This document shows, one piece after another, positions 1-38,200 of a stretch of 64,000 nt of DNA. The stretch lies in the NCBI GenBank assembly GCA_946811185.2, contig OX328099.1, forward strand, positions 67,460,714 through 67,524,713. Direction: 5' to 3'. The notes beneath the pieces are model-generated. The model was not told the origin of the DNA. It made no database searches and saw only the letters and a program-made list of their open reading frames with translations. Each line of letters begins with the position of its first letter. The stretch's first letter is position 1. Source of the DNA: Hippopus hippopus (taxonomy: Eukaryota; Mollusca; Bivalvia; Cardiida; Cardiidae). Both the position numbers and the translations under genes were made by a program.

Positions 1-41
1 ACATGTATTTTATATTATTTTATCCCCCCCTTGAAAAACAA

Positions 42-300
42 ATGAGCCATGCTCTGGCAAAGGGGACATAGTGTATCTCTTTGATGCATTATACTTAGCA
101 AGTTCTGGCGAAATTATGGAACCATGAAATTAATTTCGTCTTCCAAACAACTTGATCTGGAGGTAAATTGATCATTAAACATGCAAAAAATTGACCTGTA
201 GCAAAAAGTTTCAACACAGGTCAGTCTACGTAGACTGTGCAGGCTGACCTGGGTCAATACTTTTTGCAAATGTATTAAGCCCCCTTTTTATAGAGCATAG
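42..300. repeat. Family B MITE copy
   Basis: Starts ATGAGCCATGCTCTGG; far end changed to TAGAGCATAG. Internal palindrome visible at AGACTGTGCAGGCTGACC. Confidence 0.82.
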
Positions 301-499
301 AATCAATCACCCTTTGCATAAACTGGAATCAATCTCCCAATGTATCCCTCTGTCTTAGCATTTAGGCAGGTATACATGTACAGTTAAACCTATTGTAGTG
401 GTCACCTTTATTAAGCAAGCACCTGTATTAAACAAGCACATTTTGAGTGTCCCTTTAATGCTTGCATAGTACTGGCCTTAACTTTATGTGTACTAAAGG

Positions 500-930
500 A
501 ATGCATGTATGATGTCATGAATTTACAAGCTGATTTTGTTTGAGGACATTATAATATATAGTATTTACATAACCACCCTTGTTTTCAATGTAATATACCC
601 ATTACGATTTTTTTTTAATCTTACGTTTGAGATAAGCATAATGTGTGACATCATAAGTGATGTCATTTTATACTTCTTCCAGAGAATTGAATGTGTTTTA
701 TTCATTGAAATAACCACATGCATGTGTATGGTTGTTAATATTATTACTGATAATTTGTGACAAATTGTTATGCGATCTGACATTCATTGATCTGACATTC
801 ATTGACTCTTGAGATAGAATTTTACTAAACTTGTATAGAAAAATGTTCTTAAGCTTTCCAGAGGATCATTTAATAACGTTTCTCTAGAATTGTTCATAAA
901 ACTTTAACTCACATGCCAACATATATGAGA
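500..930. repeat. Dispersed inverted-repeat element (family I)
   Basis: Shares GTGTGACATCATAAGTGATG, TAATATACCCATTACGATTT and an inverted TTTAATAACGTT segment with 2995-3370, in opposite orientation. No coding potential. Confidence 0.6.
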
Positions 931-963
931 TTCTATGTGCTTTTATCTGTTCTTTTTCAATAG

Positions 964-27089
<26,126 letters not shown>

Positions 27090-27148
27090 TGATCCTTATG
27101 ACATTTGTAACATGGCTGTGGAACTTTTGCACATGTGCCTTTGCTTTA

Positions 27149-27377
27149 TTAACTCTTTACCAAACGACATAATTTTAGACTAGTCCAAATTGGAAGCATT
27201 TGCAGACAACAAAATTAAAGTGACTCAAAAATTAAAAGTTGTTTTGGGAAGGGTAAAAAACATTGTGGGAAAAGGAGAAAATGCTGGTTACCAGCATTTT
27301 CTCCTTTTCCCTCAATGTTTTCAAAAGGCTTCTTTCACAGAGTCGTGAAAACCAAGGATTGTTTGGTAAAGGGTTAA
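27149..27377 (+). repeat. Family A MITE copy just after the alpha-glucosidase stop
   Basis: TTAA at both ends, 60 nt downstream of the stop codon. Contains an ATTAAA near 27220 that could serve as a polyadenylation signal (inference). Confidence 0.85.
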
Positions 27378-27450
27378 AAACCCTTAGCATGGACATATAT
27401 TAATCATTGCAAATGATATGATGCTAATTTGTGAGTGTCTTTTTAGTCCT

Positions 27451-28327
27451 TTAACTCTTTACCAAACAGTCCCAAGTTTTAACGACCATGGGAGACAAGC
27501 CTTTTGAAAACATTGTGGGAAAAGAAGAAAATGCTGATAACCAGCATTTTCCCCTTTTCCCACAATGTTTTCTACACTATCAAAGAGAAATTCCATCAAT
27601 TATACCCATTTAAATTGTTGTCTGCAAAAGCTTTCAATTTGGACAAGTCCACTTTTTTGTTGTGATAAAAAGTGACAAAATTTTAGACTCGTCCAAATCG
27701 GAGGCATTTGCAGACGACAGATTAAATGTAGCTGAAAATGGTGATTATTGTCTGTGAAAGTATATAGAAAAACATTGTGGGAAAAGGAGAAAATCCTGGT
27801 TACCAGCAATTTGGTTACCAGCATTTTCTCCTTTTCCCACAATGTTTTCAAAAGGCCTCTCCCTCAGGGTCGTTAAAACTCTGTACTGCGTGGTATAGGG
27901 TTAACACATTCCCAAGTTTTAGCAGCCTTAAGGAAGACAACTTTAGAAAACAATTTGATAATGCTGATAACCAGCATTTTCTCCTTTTCACATTGTGTTT
28001 CTACCCTTTCAGAGATATATTCCACAATTTGAGCCTCATTTGTTATCTGCAAATGCTTTGGATCGGACAAGTTAAAAATTTTGTCATTTGATAAATAGTT
28101 AACCTTTTACCAAACAATCCCGGGTTTGCACAACTCTGAGAAAGAAGCCTTTTGGAAACATTGTGGGAAAAGGAGAAAATGCTGGTAACCAGCATTTTCT
28201 CTTGTTCCCACATTGTTTTCTACCCTTCCCAAAACAAATTTCAATTTTTGAGTCACTTTAATTTTGTCGTCTGATTATGCTTTCAATTTGGACCAGTCTA
28301 ACATTTTGTTGTCTGGTAGAGAGTTAA
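27451..28327. repeat. Cluster of four family A copies
   Basis: Copies at 27451-27668 (-), 27670-27904 (+, with a short duplication of CTGGTTACCAGCA near 27799), 27903-28101 (-, left half deleted) and 28099-28327 (-). Confidence 0.8.
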
Positions 28328-28575
28328 ACTTTGTTGAAGCCACTGATCATAATATGTAGTTTCAAATCTTAGGGAGCGAATTACACATATTGTTGCTTTT
28401 ATAGATCTAGATTACACAGCACTGTATGTTAAAGTCTGATTTTATATCTATGCTGCAAGTTATGTTGAGAGGTATTTGGTGCAAAACAGCATGTAACATG
28501 CAGTAGTTCTAGTGTATATTTTTTCATGTGTTTTGAGTATCATTTTCATTGGTTGCAAATTCTGACCTTTTTATA
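28328..28575. other. Unassigned intergenic stretch
   Basis: Downstream of the alpha-glucosidase. A weak family D trace (AAGTCTGATTTTATATCTATGC) is the only thing seen. Confidence 0.4.
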
Positions 28576-28580
28576 TAATT

Positions 28581-29059
28581 TAGACACGCTCTGGCAAAAA
28601 GGCAGCTTAATGCATCTCTGTGACACTTTATACCAAACAAATCATCACATAGCTATGAATCTATATAATTTGTTTTGTCTAACTACCATCTGTATCATGA
28701 GGTGGACTGGTCCTTTGACATGCAGAATATTGACCAATAACAAAAAGTTTCAGCCCAGGCCAGCCTACACAGAGGGCACAGGCTGACGTTGGTCAATACT
28801 TTCTGCAGATGTATTTAACCCTTTACCACACAATCCCGAGTTTTAACAACCCTGAGAAAAAAAGCCTTGAAAACATTGTGGAAAAAGGAGAAAATGCTGG
28901 TAACCAGCATTTTCTCCTTTTCCTACAATGTTTTCTTTTTCTTTAACAGACAAATCCCATTACTTGTGCCCTATTTACAATGTCCTTTGGAAATGCTTCC
29001 AATTTGGATCTGTTGAAATTTTGTCATGTGGTAGAGTTAATCCACAGAGCATGGATCAT
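28581..29059. repeat. Family B MITE split by a family A copy
   Basis: Left part 28581-28814, right remnant 29041-29059 (CCACAGAGCATGGATCAT), interrupted at the distal TTAA by the copy at 28815-29040. Confidence 0.82.
28815..29040 (-). repeat. Family A MITE copy nested in a family B element
   Basis: TTAA at 28815 and 29037. The left flank is GCAGATGTA and the right flank CCACAGAGCATGG, the two sides of a family B 3' end whose intact form reads GATGCATTAAGC. Confidence 0.85.
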
Positions 29060-29269
29060 ATTATTTTTGGAAGGCTATAAACCATATGTGTGTATATGTT
29101 TAAGACTCCTAATGTCCAGAACAAAATTTATGTTTGCATGCAACTATGAGATCAATCTATTACAGTATGGATTATAAACATGACTTTGATATACAAATAC
29201 ATGAAAAAATTTTGTTGCTAAAAGGGAATCTGAATATTTCAAGCAATATTTTCTTCTGCCATAATGTTT

Positions 29270-29657
29270 TGACTCTATACTACCTCACAAACTTTGGAAG
29301 TCAAGATTGAAAGGACCTGTAAACAACAAATTAATTGTGTCTCAAATGTTTTAATTTGTGAAACAGTTTAAAAATTGTGGGAACAGGAGAAAATGCTTGT
29401 CTCGAGCATTCTCTCCTTTCTACAACTTTTCAAAAGCCTTCTTCATCAGGACCAAACAACGAAATTTCATACCTATCCAAATTGAAAGCCTTTGCAGACG
29501 ACAAGTATAATGTGGCTCAGATGATTGGATTTGTAGTTGAAGGGGTAGAAAACATTTTGGAAAAAGGAGAAAATGCTGGTAATCAGCATTTTCTCCTTTT
29601 CCCACAATGATTTCTTCTTCAGGGTCATTAAAACACGGCATTGTGCAGTTAAGGGAT
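29270..29657. repeat. Two diverged family A copies
   Basis: A decayed copy (29270-29455) and a better one (29455-29657) with the palindrome TTTTGGAAAAAGG / CCTTTTCCCAC; outer TTAA ends not both recognisable. Confidence 0.65.
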
Positions 29658-29659
29658 AA

Positions 29660-30205
29660 GAAGCAAGAATATGCCTGCAGGAGTCAAATAACTAACCCAC
29701 TTCCCGATAAGCAATTTCTAGGCTACGTTAATATAAATTCTGGAGGATGAACATGCAACTTTTACTTCAAGGATCAAGACAACAATGTAATAAATGGAGA
29801 AATTCTTATGAGTCACAATTTTCTCAAATGCATTTTAATAACGGAGGCATCTGAAGCTTGTAGTGTTTGGGACTTTCACTATTGTGTAGTCAATCAAGAT
29901 CACACAAGAACATGTAGCTTAACATATACTGTCTAGAATTTGGAGAAATATTTTGATTTAAAGAAATACGTTCCTTATTGTACTTCTCATATTTTGTTTA
30001 TTTGGCACTCCGAGGGTTGAAATTCTATCAATTACTTGAGAACCATGATTTATGAAAAGTGTGCGCAGCTTCGGAAGACAGGTGATCATTGATCTTATTT
30101 TGATTCAAAGGCTAAATTTCCAAGACAAGCTAGCTGATTAGCTGTGACAAAATGTCTGGAACCAATCAAATGGTTTGTCTTGGAAATTACTGGTAAATCT
30201 GGCTC
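29660..30205. other. Unassigned intergenic stretch
   Basis: No frame or named repeat. A weak inverted pair (TGGAAATTTAGCC-like, CCAAGACAAGCTAG / TTGTCTTGGAAATTACTGG) around 30115-30195. Confidence 0.4.
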
Positions 30206-30212
30206 CATAATC

Positions 30213-30596
30213 ACCCACCATTTTGAGAACATTCTTTGTCTTATTCTCCAAAATTATCTGAATTTGAAAGTAATACAATTTCTGATTGGCTAAGAAGTTG
30301 TGTTACATTCAACTGAAGAAAACCTTAGAGATAAAGAATCAGAATGTTCTAAACTCTTTACTACACAATCCCGACTTTTAACGACCCTGAGAAAGACAGC
30401 TTATCAAAACATTGTGGGAAAAGGAGAAAATGCTGATAACCAGCATTTTCTCCTTTTCCCACAATGTTTTCTACCCTTACCAATTCAAATTTCAATTTTT
30501 GATTCGCATTTATTTTGTCATCTGCAAATGCTTTCAATTTGGACTAGTCCAAAATTTTGTCGTTTGGTAAAGAGTTAAGAATGGTTGGTGAATGTG
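30213..30596. repeat. Family C element split by a family A copy
   Basis: Left part with ATTTCTGATTGGCTAAG through AGAATGTTCT, right remnant TTAAGAATGGTTGGTGAATG; the interruption is 30350-30578. Confidence 0.8.
30350..30578 (-). repeat. Family A MITE copy nested in a family C element
   Basis: Left flank GAATGTTCT, right flank TTAAGAATGGTTGGTGAA. The intact family C terminus reads TTCTTAAGAATGGTTGG, so the insertion is at its TTAA. Confidence 0.88.
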
Positions 30597-30985
30597 GACC
30601 ATGGACACAGAATTTTGTGAAGAGTGATCAAGTGCAGAAGAGCTTTGTAAATGTCCGTTTCATTATATCGAATAGTTTCATTATTTTTGTACTTCGACTT
30701 TTTTTACCATTTCTAGCCTTTATGAAAAATGTTTGCATGTATTATTGTTTTTATCAGTAATCAGGAAAATGTAATTTTATATGTTAAATAGTCAGAATAG
30801 TATTATGCTCATAAACATGTCTACATACCATTTTTATAAAATATTTTCTACCTTACATTATAATGTGTCAACAAAATAAAAAAATATTTTATCATTTTTC
30901 TAAATTCACCTGTATTTGCTTTATTCATTTCAAAAACCTCAAGATAATTCAACCGCTCTTTCACAAGTATTGACTACAAAAACTC
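30597..30985. other. Repeat-poor AT-rich stretch with AATAAA
   Basis: Unlike its surroundings it holds no named repeat. It has ACAAAATAAAAAAATATTTT near 30873. It could be a distal 3' UTR of the upstream gene, but nothing joins it to that gene. Confidence 0.3.
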
Positions 30986-30989
30986 AGGG

Positions 30990-31209
30990 TTAACTCTTTA
31001 CCACATGATAAAACTTTGGACTTTTCCAAATCTAAAGCATTTGCGGACCACAATTAAAATGTGGCTCTAATAATGGAAATTGTCTTTAGATGGGTAGAAA
31101 ACATTGTGAGAAAAGGAGAAAATGCTGGTTACCAGCTTTTTCTCCTTTTCCCATAATGTTTTCAAAAGGCTTCTATCTCAAAACTCTGGGTTGTGTGGTA
31201 AAGAGATAA
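30990..31209 (+). repeat. Family A MITE copy
   Basis: Last copy before a stretch of about 16 kb without any well-preserved copy. Right TTAA mutated to ATAA. Confidence 0.8.
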
Positions 31210-31419
31210 TCCCTAGATTGGAAAAAACAACATATTTGGATCCACTAACAGTAAAGATCAAAATCAGACTACCCAAAATATGGCCCCATACATTCAGGAG
31301 AAAAACACCATTGAAACAGCTACATCTCTGATCATACCCACAAACCATTCATCCGAATGTGTTTCTAACAGTTACTCTAAATTCTACTCTAGTCATCTGG
31401 GTCCGTCATCTTTTTAAAA

Positions 31420-31556
31420 CAGAATTGACCTGATTGGCTAAACCACATAAGATTTTCTAAATTTGAAAGTAACACAACTTCTGATTTGCTAAACCATTTT
31501 AAATTATGGAGAATAAGACAGAGAATGTTCTTAAAAATGGTTGGTAAATACGGAGC
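31420..31556. repeat. Family C copy, truncated
   Basis: Carries TTGAAAGTAACACAACTTC and ends AAAAATGGTTGGTAAATA. Confidence 0.7.
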
Positions 31557-31559
31557 TTG

Positions 31560-32245
31560 ATCCAAGAAAAATATCATTGTCTCAACCAATCACATTGCTA
31601 GACAATGAGACTCTGTCCCAGCCTTTCAGATGGTAAGTCTACAACAATAATTAGAATTAATGGGTTGGTGCCTTTTATATTGGCCAAGTCCATTTCATTT
31701 ATTCAGCACTTTAAGGCTTAATCTATATCCAAATTTATAAATCCTACATATTAAAATCAATTAAGAGATGTTAAAGTTTTAATTTTCTCCTACAAGGTGT
31801 TGCAGACGTTTATTACGCAGTTTCTATCACCTACGCCACACATTGGAGTATACAGTTCCTTTAATCCATTACTTGAAAACTGGAACATTTCACACCCCTG
31901 CAATTGATAGAATTGGAAATCATTGTGGAAAAAGAACAATTAGTTGTAAGAAGCAAGTAGTCCTTTTCCCAAAGCATTTTCCATAGTGTCCAAAATTATT
32001 TTGGGGTTTCCTTCAAATGCTCATCTTTTGTGTATGTCGTATTCTTTAAGAATAAGTTGACAATTGTACATGTACATTATACATGTACATGTTTTACTGT
32101 GCATGCCTAAATACTTCTTCAGTGTCCACTGTCACCTCACTTATGGAATTGATTTTAAAGTAACCACATTAACAACAGATTTCAAAGTATGTGTTAGATT
32201 GTTATTCAAACCTCATTTGAAAATTGCATTTGTCAACTTACTCTT
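31560..32245. other. Unassigned intergenic stretch
   Basis: Contains a strongly decayed TTTTCCCAAAGCATTTTCC piece that may be an old family A relic (31858-32030), and a TACATGTACATTATACATGT palindrome near 32068. Confidence 0.4.
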
Positions 32246-33073
32246 AACAAGAGCCATCGTAGACGGATTATGCTCCCCGAACAGGTCTCTTTTTAGGAAA
32301 GTGAAGGCTGTCGGTAAATGGTTGGTCACGGGAGAGGAGGGTGGGGGTGAAACAGGCTACTTGTGTTTGGTCCCATCTGCCAAACCGCATTTGCCAATGT
32401 TCAAATAATTAAATAAAGAAGGGGAATAACTCTTGGAACTGTGGAGTAAAACTTCCTGTCAATGTGAACAATCTGTAAATCAAACATTACTATTATAGTA
32501 ATGGCAAAATTGTCTGGAAAAAAGATCAGATTAAACATTTATAAACTTCGTGTTTGAGTTTGTCATTAAGCCCTCTTTTTCTATAACACAACTTAGTATA
32601 AATAGGAAAGAATGAAATCATAGTCTGGGGCTTTTGATCAGCAACATGAATGTTGAATAGACTTGAAGAAACTGGGAAATGTTTAATTTCAGAGTCCAAA
32701 AACAACAAAACCTAAAGTTATAAGACATCAAGCACCCTTTTCTTGTAACATGGTTTTGCATAGATAAAAAAACAAGGGCACATAATGAAACTTTTAATAA
32801 ACAATATAAACGTGAAGTTTCATGAAATTTTGACGAAAACTGAAGGAGATATTATAAAAAATTGGAATTTTACAAGAAACTCCCTTTTTCCAAGACACAG
32901 CCTCAAATTGGAAAACCGGGAAAAATACATCAGTGCAATATCCTAAGGAGTTCATATATGAAGTTTCATCCAATTTGGTCCAGGGGTTGTGAAGAAATGA
33001 ATTCAGATGGACAGAAGGACAGACAGACAGATAGACGAAGCCGCGACTATATGCTTCCCCTTCGGGGAGCATA
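32246..33073 (+). mobile_element. ACAAGAG element, family H
   Basis: Starts AACAAGAGCCATCGTAGACG, subterminal TTATGCTCCCCGAA mirrored at the end by TTCGGGGAGCATAA. The interior has no clear tandem core; near the end is a GACAGACAGACAG run. Confidence 0.75.
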
Positions 33074-33184
33074 ACAAAGACTACAACATGGTGTCAGAAA
33101 AATGGAATTACCCAAACTACTTATTGTGGACTGTATTAATGTTAAATATTCATTAAAAGTGGACTTATCTGGAATTACACCACT

Positions 33185-33915
33185 CAGGATGGACTGAGAT
33201 TTTCGAATCTTCCAGAAACATTGGAAAGGTTTCATAGGCACCTAGAGCTCATTTTCCAAAGTCCACTAAAATCCAAAGAGGAAGAGGAGACGGTTGCCTA
33301 TGTGTCAATTTGGGTTGTCTTGACGATAAAGGCAAGGACATAATTATGTTGATCTTGGTCTCTCAAAGAGGACAAGGCCAAAATACTCAAAACATGCTAT
33401 AACAGATTCAAAAGTCACATGCAACCTGTAATATATTGTACTCTCAGTGCTTTGATTTTGTTTGAAATAAAATGAAAATGATGATGGCCATGAGGTGTCT
33501 GGAAAGTATCATTCTCTCCCCAAAATATTGATGATATTGTATAGACTTAGGTTATACACCAGAGTATGCAGATATGTAGACAAGGAGGACAAAATGATAC
33601 TGAACAGAATCGATTTTGGGACATGCGGTTTGCAAATCTGTGAAAAACTAATCAACAATGGTGAAAATTAAGGTTAGATAAAGCAATTTAAATAGCACAA
33701 AAGTTTTAGTACTGTTGACAACAAATGGTCATGATGATTGATGAATATGGTCGACACTGACATACAGGCCGTTGACAATATCAGGAGCCAAAAACAACAT
33801 CCAAACATCAATCAGGTGACCCAAAAAGCTGACAACCAAGCCCCAACTCCAAACCACCATTGTGGGAACTGTGGAAAAATACACAGAAAAAGAAAAAACT
33901 GTGTCCAGCACAGTG
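33185..33915 (+). pseudogene. Decayed Gypsy-type gag remnant
   Basis: Broken reading frames with gag-like segments: EDKAKILKTCYNRFKSHM, a later piece around RIDFGTCGLQICEKLINNG, and a zinc-knuckle-like CGNCGKIHRKRKNC (about 33863-33904). Compared with bivalve Gypsy gags the order is right, but stops and frameshifts are frequent. It ends abruptly after the knuckle; protease and pol homology resume only at about 40820. Confidence 0.6.
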
Positions 33916-34475
33916 TTGTAAGCTTAATCATTTTCAATGAATACATGTATATAGATAAAAACAACATTGACATGATGAGAACAGTGACTATTATGGTGCC
34001 AGTGGCTGTGACAATATTTATAAATGATGGGCATATACAGTGTTTCTGCCAGCTTCAAATTTTTGAGGGTCATTTGTGAAGCTTCAAATTTTTGAGGGTC
34101 ATTTGTGACCCCTATTCTTAATTTACAGAAATCTTCAAGGTCAATGTTTGAATGTCTTTGTTTATAGCTACTTTAAACCACGTTTTGGGACCTTTCCTTT
34201 TCCCTGTGGCTCGGCCTGACTCTAAGCTGGAACTATTTTTCTTAGTCTGAATAGACCTGGATATTTGTTGCATTGTTAGTTTGTGATCCAATTAATTCAT
34301 TAATTCATTAAAATTGAATATTTTATTATTAAGCTCTGATATGCTCTGATAATTATGGTTTGATAATATGATTTTTTGATTGATTGATTTACAAAATAGG
34401 AATAACTCGTACATGAATAGCTTGGTGCTAAAGAAAATTTAGGATTTCCAGGAGAAGGAAAAAGTCAAGGCAAGA

Positions 34476-35150
34476 CTACCTAAATACGCAAGAGTTGTCA
34501 TTTCAGCAGACAGCAAGGGGGGAAGTATTTGAAAACAGAAAGAGAGAAATTTAGGTTCCTTGACTTAGAATTCATCTGGTGGACCATAGTGGAAGAAATT
34601 CACTCAGCGGTGTCAGATACCTAGTTGAAAACATAAATGAGTTACAAGACAATAAAAAGAAAACTCTAATGTTATTCTGGCACTGTACTTGTGATCTGAC
34701 ATTCAAAGAGGGACCATTCATTTACCAGAAGTATGCTGAATATGAAGATTTAGAGGCAAAAATCAAAGCAATCTTAGATGCACTTAAGGAAATTCACTTA
34801 AATGAGGAGCATATTTATTTGGGCATACTTGAAGTACCCCTATATTCACAAGAATTTGGAACAGGAACAAAGGTCTAGAAGAGTGGGACAAGATTAATGA
34901 CACACAACTACAAAACGTTGTAAAGCTCAACGAACTCAGGAGACAGTACAATCAAATGCTAAATCATAAGTCACCCACATTTGTGTGTGATTTCGTCCAT
35001 AGGAGAAGTGGAAAAACAAAGAAATCTAAAACTCTTAAAGACCAAAGAGGCTTGGAAATCAGTACTCTTAAAAGACCGCATGCACCCTGTTGATGTACTC
35101 GCCCAAAAGTGGCTTCTGAAAATAATCATAAGTTGTTCTGAGTTAGATCC
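34476..35150 (+). pseudogene. SGNH-hydrolase-like mobile-element ORF remnant
   Basis: Spread over at least three frames. VVISADSKG (about 34492) looks like an SGNH block I with serine; TLMLFWHCTCDLTF resembles block III; LLKDRMHPVDVLAQKWL (about 35068) has the DxxH of block V. A long open piece (34579-34878) includes VRYLVENINELQ and EVPLYSQEFG. The family is one I associate with mobile-element proteins of molluscs, but function is not established. It may be the 5' cargo of a different element truncated by the BEL insertion. Confidence 0.45.
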
Positions 35151-35203
35151 TCATCAATAGCTGTAATGCTTGATTATTTAGTCAAAAGTAGCTATATAGA
35201 CTG

Positions 35204-38200
35204 TTGCAGCCAAGTCATTATCAGCTGAAAGTATGTTTCAAATGTTTAACCTCAACAGAGCATATCAGTAAAAACTGCCCCAAAAAGGTCATATGTGCAA
35301 AATGTAACAAAAGTCATGCTACAGCAATGCACATTGAAACTTCTTCCACGCCTCATGGTGGGGAGACGGAAAAAGTTGAGATGTCGGAAAAAGGTGACGA
35401 GTCTGCAATTTCAAATAAATGTACTGAAATTTGTAGTTCAGTTCATGGCGCAGCTTCATGTGCAAAAATTGTTTTGGTTGATGTTAGTTTGAACTCGAAT
35501 CCAAAACGCAAATTACGTTGTTATGCAGTCTTAGATGATCAGAGCAACTGCTCCCTGGCAGTGCCAGAGCTGTTCTCTTGTCTAGGCATATCTGCTCAAG
35601 AGCAGCAATACACTTTGAAGTCATGTTCTGGTACTATCGTCACCAGTGGTCATCAGACAAACGATTGCATTATTGAAGCAATTAACAAATCTGTTTCCTA
35701 TTGCATACCTAACCTGATTGAATGTGCAGACCTGCCTAGCAATAAGCTGGAGATTTGCACTCCCAAACAGGCTAGTCACTTTCTGCATCTGCGTAATTTG
35801 CCTCTACAGGATATAGATCCAGATGCCAAAATTTTGTTGTTGTTAGGAAGAGATGTAATTGACGCTCATCATGTATATGAACAGGTAACAGGTTCCTCTG
35901 GAATGCCTTTTGCACAAAGACTCGGATTAGGCTGGGTAGTGGTAGGAGAAATGTGCCTTGATGCTATGCACTCTCAGAATGTAGTTAATGTTAACAAAAC
36001 AAATATTTGGGCTAATGGACGTCCATCCCTGTTTAAGTCTTGTCCAAACAAGAAATCCGTTGTAGAGCACTCAGATGAGTACTATTCTTATGATCCTGTT
36101 TTCATTCGAAGTCCGCATGATAACAAAGTCTCTCTGTCTGTAGACGACCGTAAATTCTTGAAAATTATGGATCATAGTTTTGAAAAGAATGAAAAAGGTC
36201 ACTGGATTGCTCCTCTGCCTTTTCGGTCACCTAGGCAGCGATTACCAAACAATTTCAAACAAGCGCTTAGGAGAGCAAACTTATTTGAGGCCGCTTTATG
36301 TAAAAACCCTGTTAAAAGACAACACAGTGTTGACTTTATGAGCAATATTTTTGAGCATGGTCATGCTGAAATAGCCCCTACTTTGAAGCCTGACGAAGAA
36401 TGTTGGTTTTTGCCCCTGTTTGGCGTGTACCACCCCAAAAAACCTGATAAGATCAGGATTGTTTTCGACTCTTCTGCACAGTTTGAAGGTATTTCTCTTA
36501 ACTCTGTTTTATTACCAGGTCCAGACCTAGTGAACAGTTTACTTGGAGTTTTAATGCGCTTTTGCATTGACCAAATAGCCTTCATGGCAGATATTGAACA
36601 AATGTTCTATTCTTTTAGTGTTTCAGAAAAGCATAGGAATTTTTTGAGATTTTTATGGTTTGAGGACAATGACCCTGAAAAGCAGCTTGTTCAATATCAT
36701 ATGTGCAGACATGTTTTTGGCAATAGCCCTTCCCCTGCCATTGCTACTCTTGGCCTTCACAAGTCTGTAGAAAATTCAGATGCAGAAGTCCAAACATTTG
36801 TGAGAAGAGATTTTTATGTTGATGATGGTTTGGCTTCACTTTCATCAGTGGAACAAGCCATAGATTTATTGAACAGAACTCAGAAAGATCTGAGTGGTTA
36901 TGGTCTACGTCTTCATAAGATTTCATCGAATTGTCCAGAATTGATGAAAGCATTTCCTGATGATGATTTAGCATCAAATTTGAAAAATTTGTCTTTTGAC
37001 AAAAGCCAGTTACCCCAGCAAAGAAGCCTAGGAGTAGGTTGGAATTTAAATTCAGATTCTTTTTTCTTCACTGTTAATACTCGGGATCGCCCATTTACTC
37101 GTAGAGGGATTTTGAGCACGGTCAATAGCATTTTCGACCCATTAGGTTTTTTGGCCCCTACGACGATCAATGGCAAATTGATTTTGAGAGAGGTTACATC
37201 TACTGGGATTGGCTGGGATGATCTTGTACATCATGATCTGCAACAGAGATGGAGAAGTTGGTTAGATTCTCTCAATGGCTTAGAGAATATCCAGATTAGA
37301 CGCCCTTATTTGGATGGTCAAAACCTGAGAACTATGACTAGGGTAGAATTGCATACATTTTGTGATGCATCTGAGAAAGCTATTTCAGCTGTATCATACA
37401 TTGCTGCATCCTTAGACAATCAAAAGCATGTTAGTTTTGTCTATGGCAAATCGAAAGTTGCACCTACAAGTGGTCATACAATCCCAAGGTTAGAACTTTG
37501 TGCAGCAGTATTGGCAGTTCAACTCTCAGATGAAATTTCGGAACTTTTAAGTGTAGAATTTGGGGACAAGCAATACTACTCAGATAGTCGAGTTGTCCTT
37601 GGTTACCTTAATAATCAGTCAAGGCGTTTCTATACCTATGTTAGTAACCGTGTTCAAAGGATTATCCAATCATGTAGTCCCGATCAGTGGAACTATGTTC
37701 CAACCCAGCTAAATCCAGCTGATATTGGTTGTAGAGGAATAACCCCAGATAAATTAAGTCAAAGTATGTGGTTTCAAGGACCTCCCTTTTTATGGAAACA
37801 GAAAGTTGAGACTATCTTAACTTTTCCTCTGATAAATCCTGACCAAGACTCAGAAATTAGGCCTTGCATTTCTGCTAAGGTATCTACTGTGGGTAATTGT
37901 CAGAGACCCCAATTCTGCCTAGGTAGCAAAAGGTTTGAAAAATTCTCAAACTTTTCAAGGCTAGTTCAAGCCATCTGCATACTTTGTCATGTGGCTACAT
38001 CTCTTCGTAAAGGTGAATCCTGTCATGGTTGGCATCTTTGTAATATGTCGAAATCTGTAGAATTGAAACATAAAGTTGAACAATTTATTGTAAGACAAGT
38101 TCAGCAAGAAATGTATTGGGATGAAATTTTGTGTTTGAGAGAACAAAATCCTCTGCATCGTCACAGTACTATCTTAAGGTTAGATCCATACTTGGATGTA

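Noticed and set aside
536..760. Short open frame of 74 codons at the window start
   Set aside because: Lies in a dispersed non-coding repeat also present at 2995-3370, within an alpha-glucosidase intron.
34579..34878. BEL gag
   Set aside because: No DUF1759 or other gag-like pattern is visible; the SGNH-like motifs in neighbouring frames fit better, so it is kept as a separate remnant.
33073..35203. 5' LTR of the BEL element
   Set aside because: The putative 3' LTR start TGTGCTGGAACC and its following sequence were looked for here by eye and not found.
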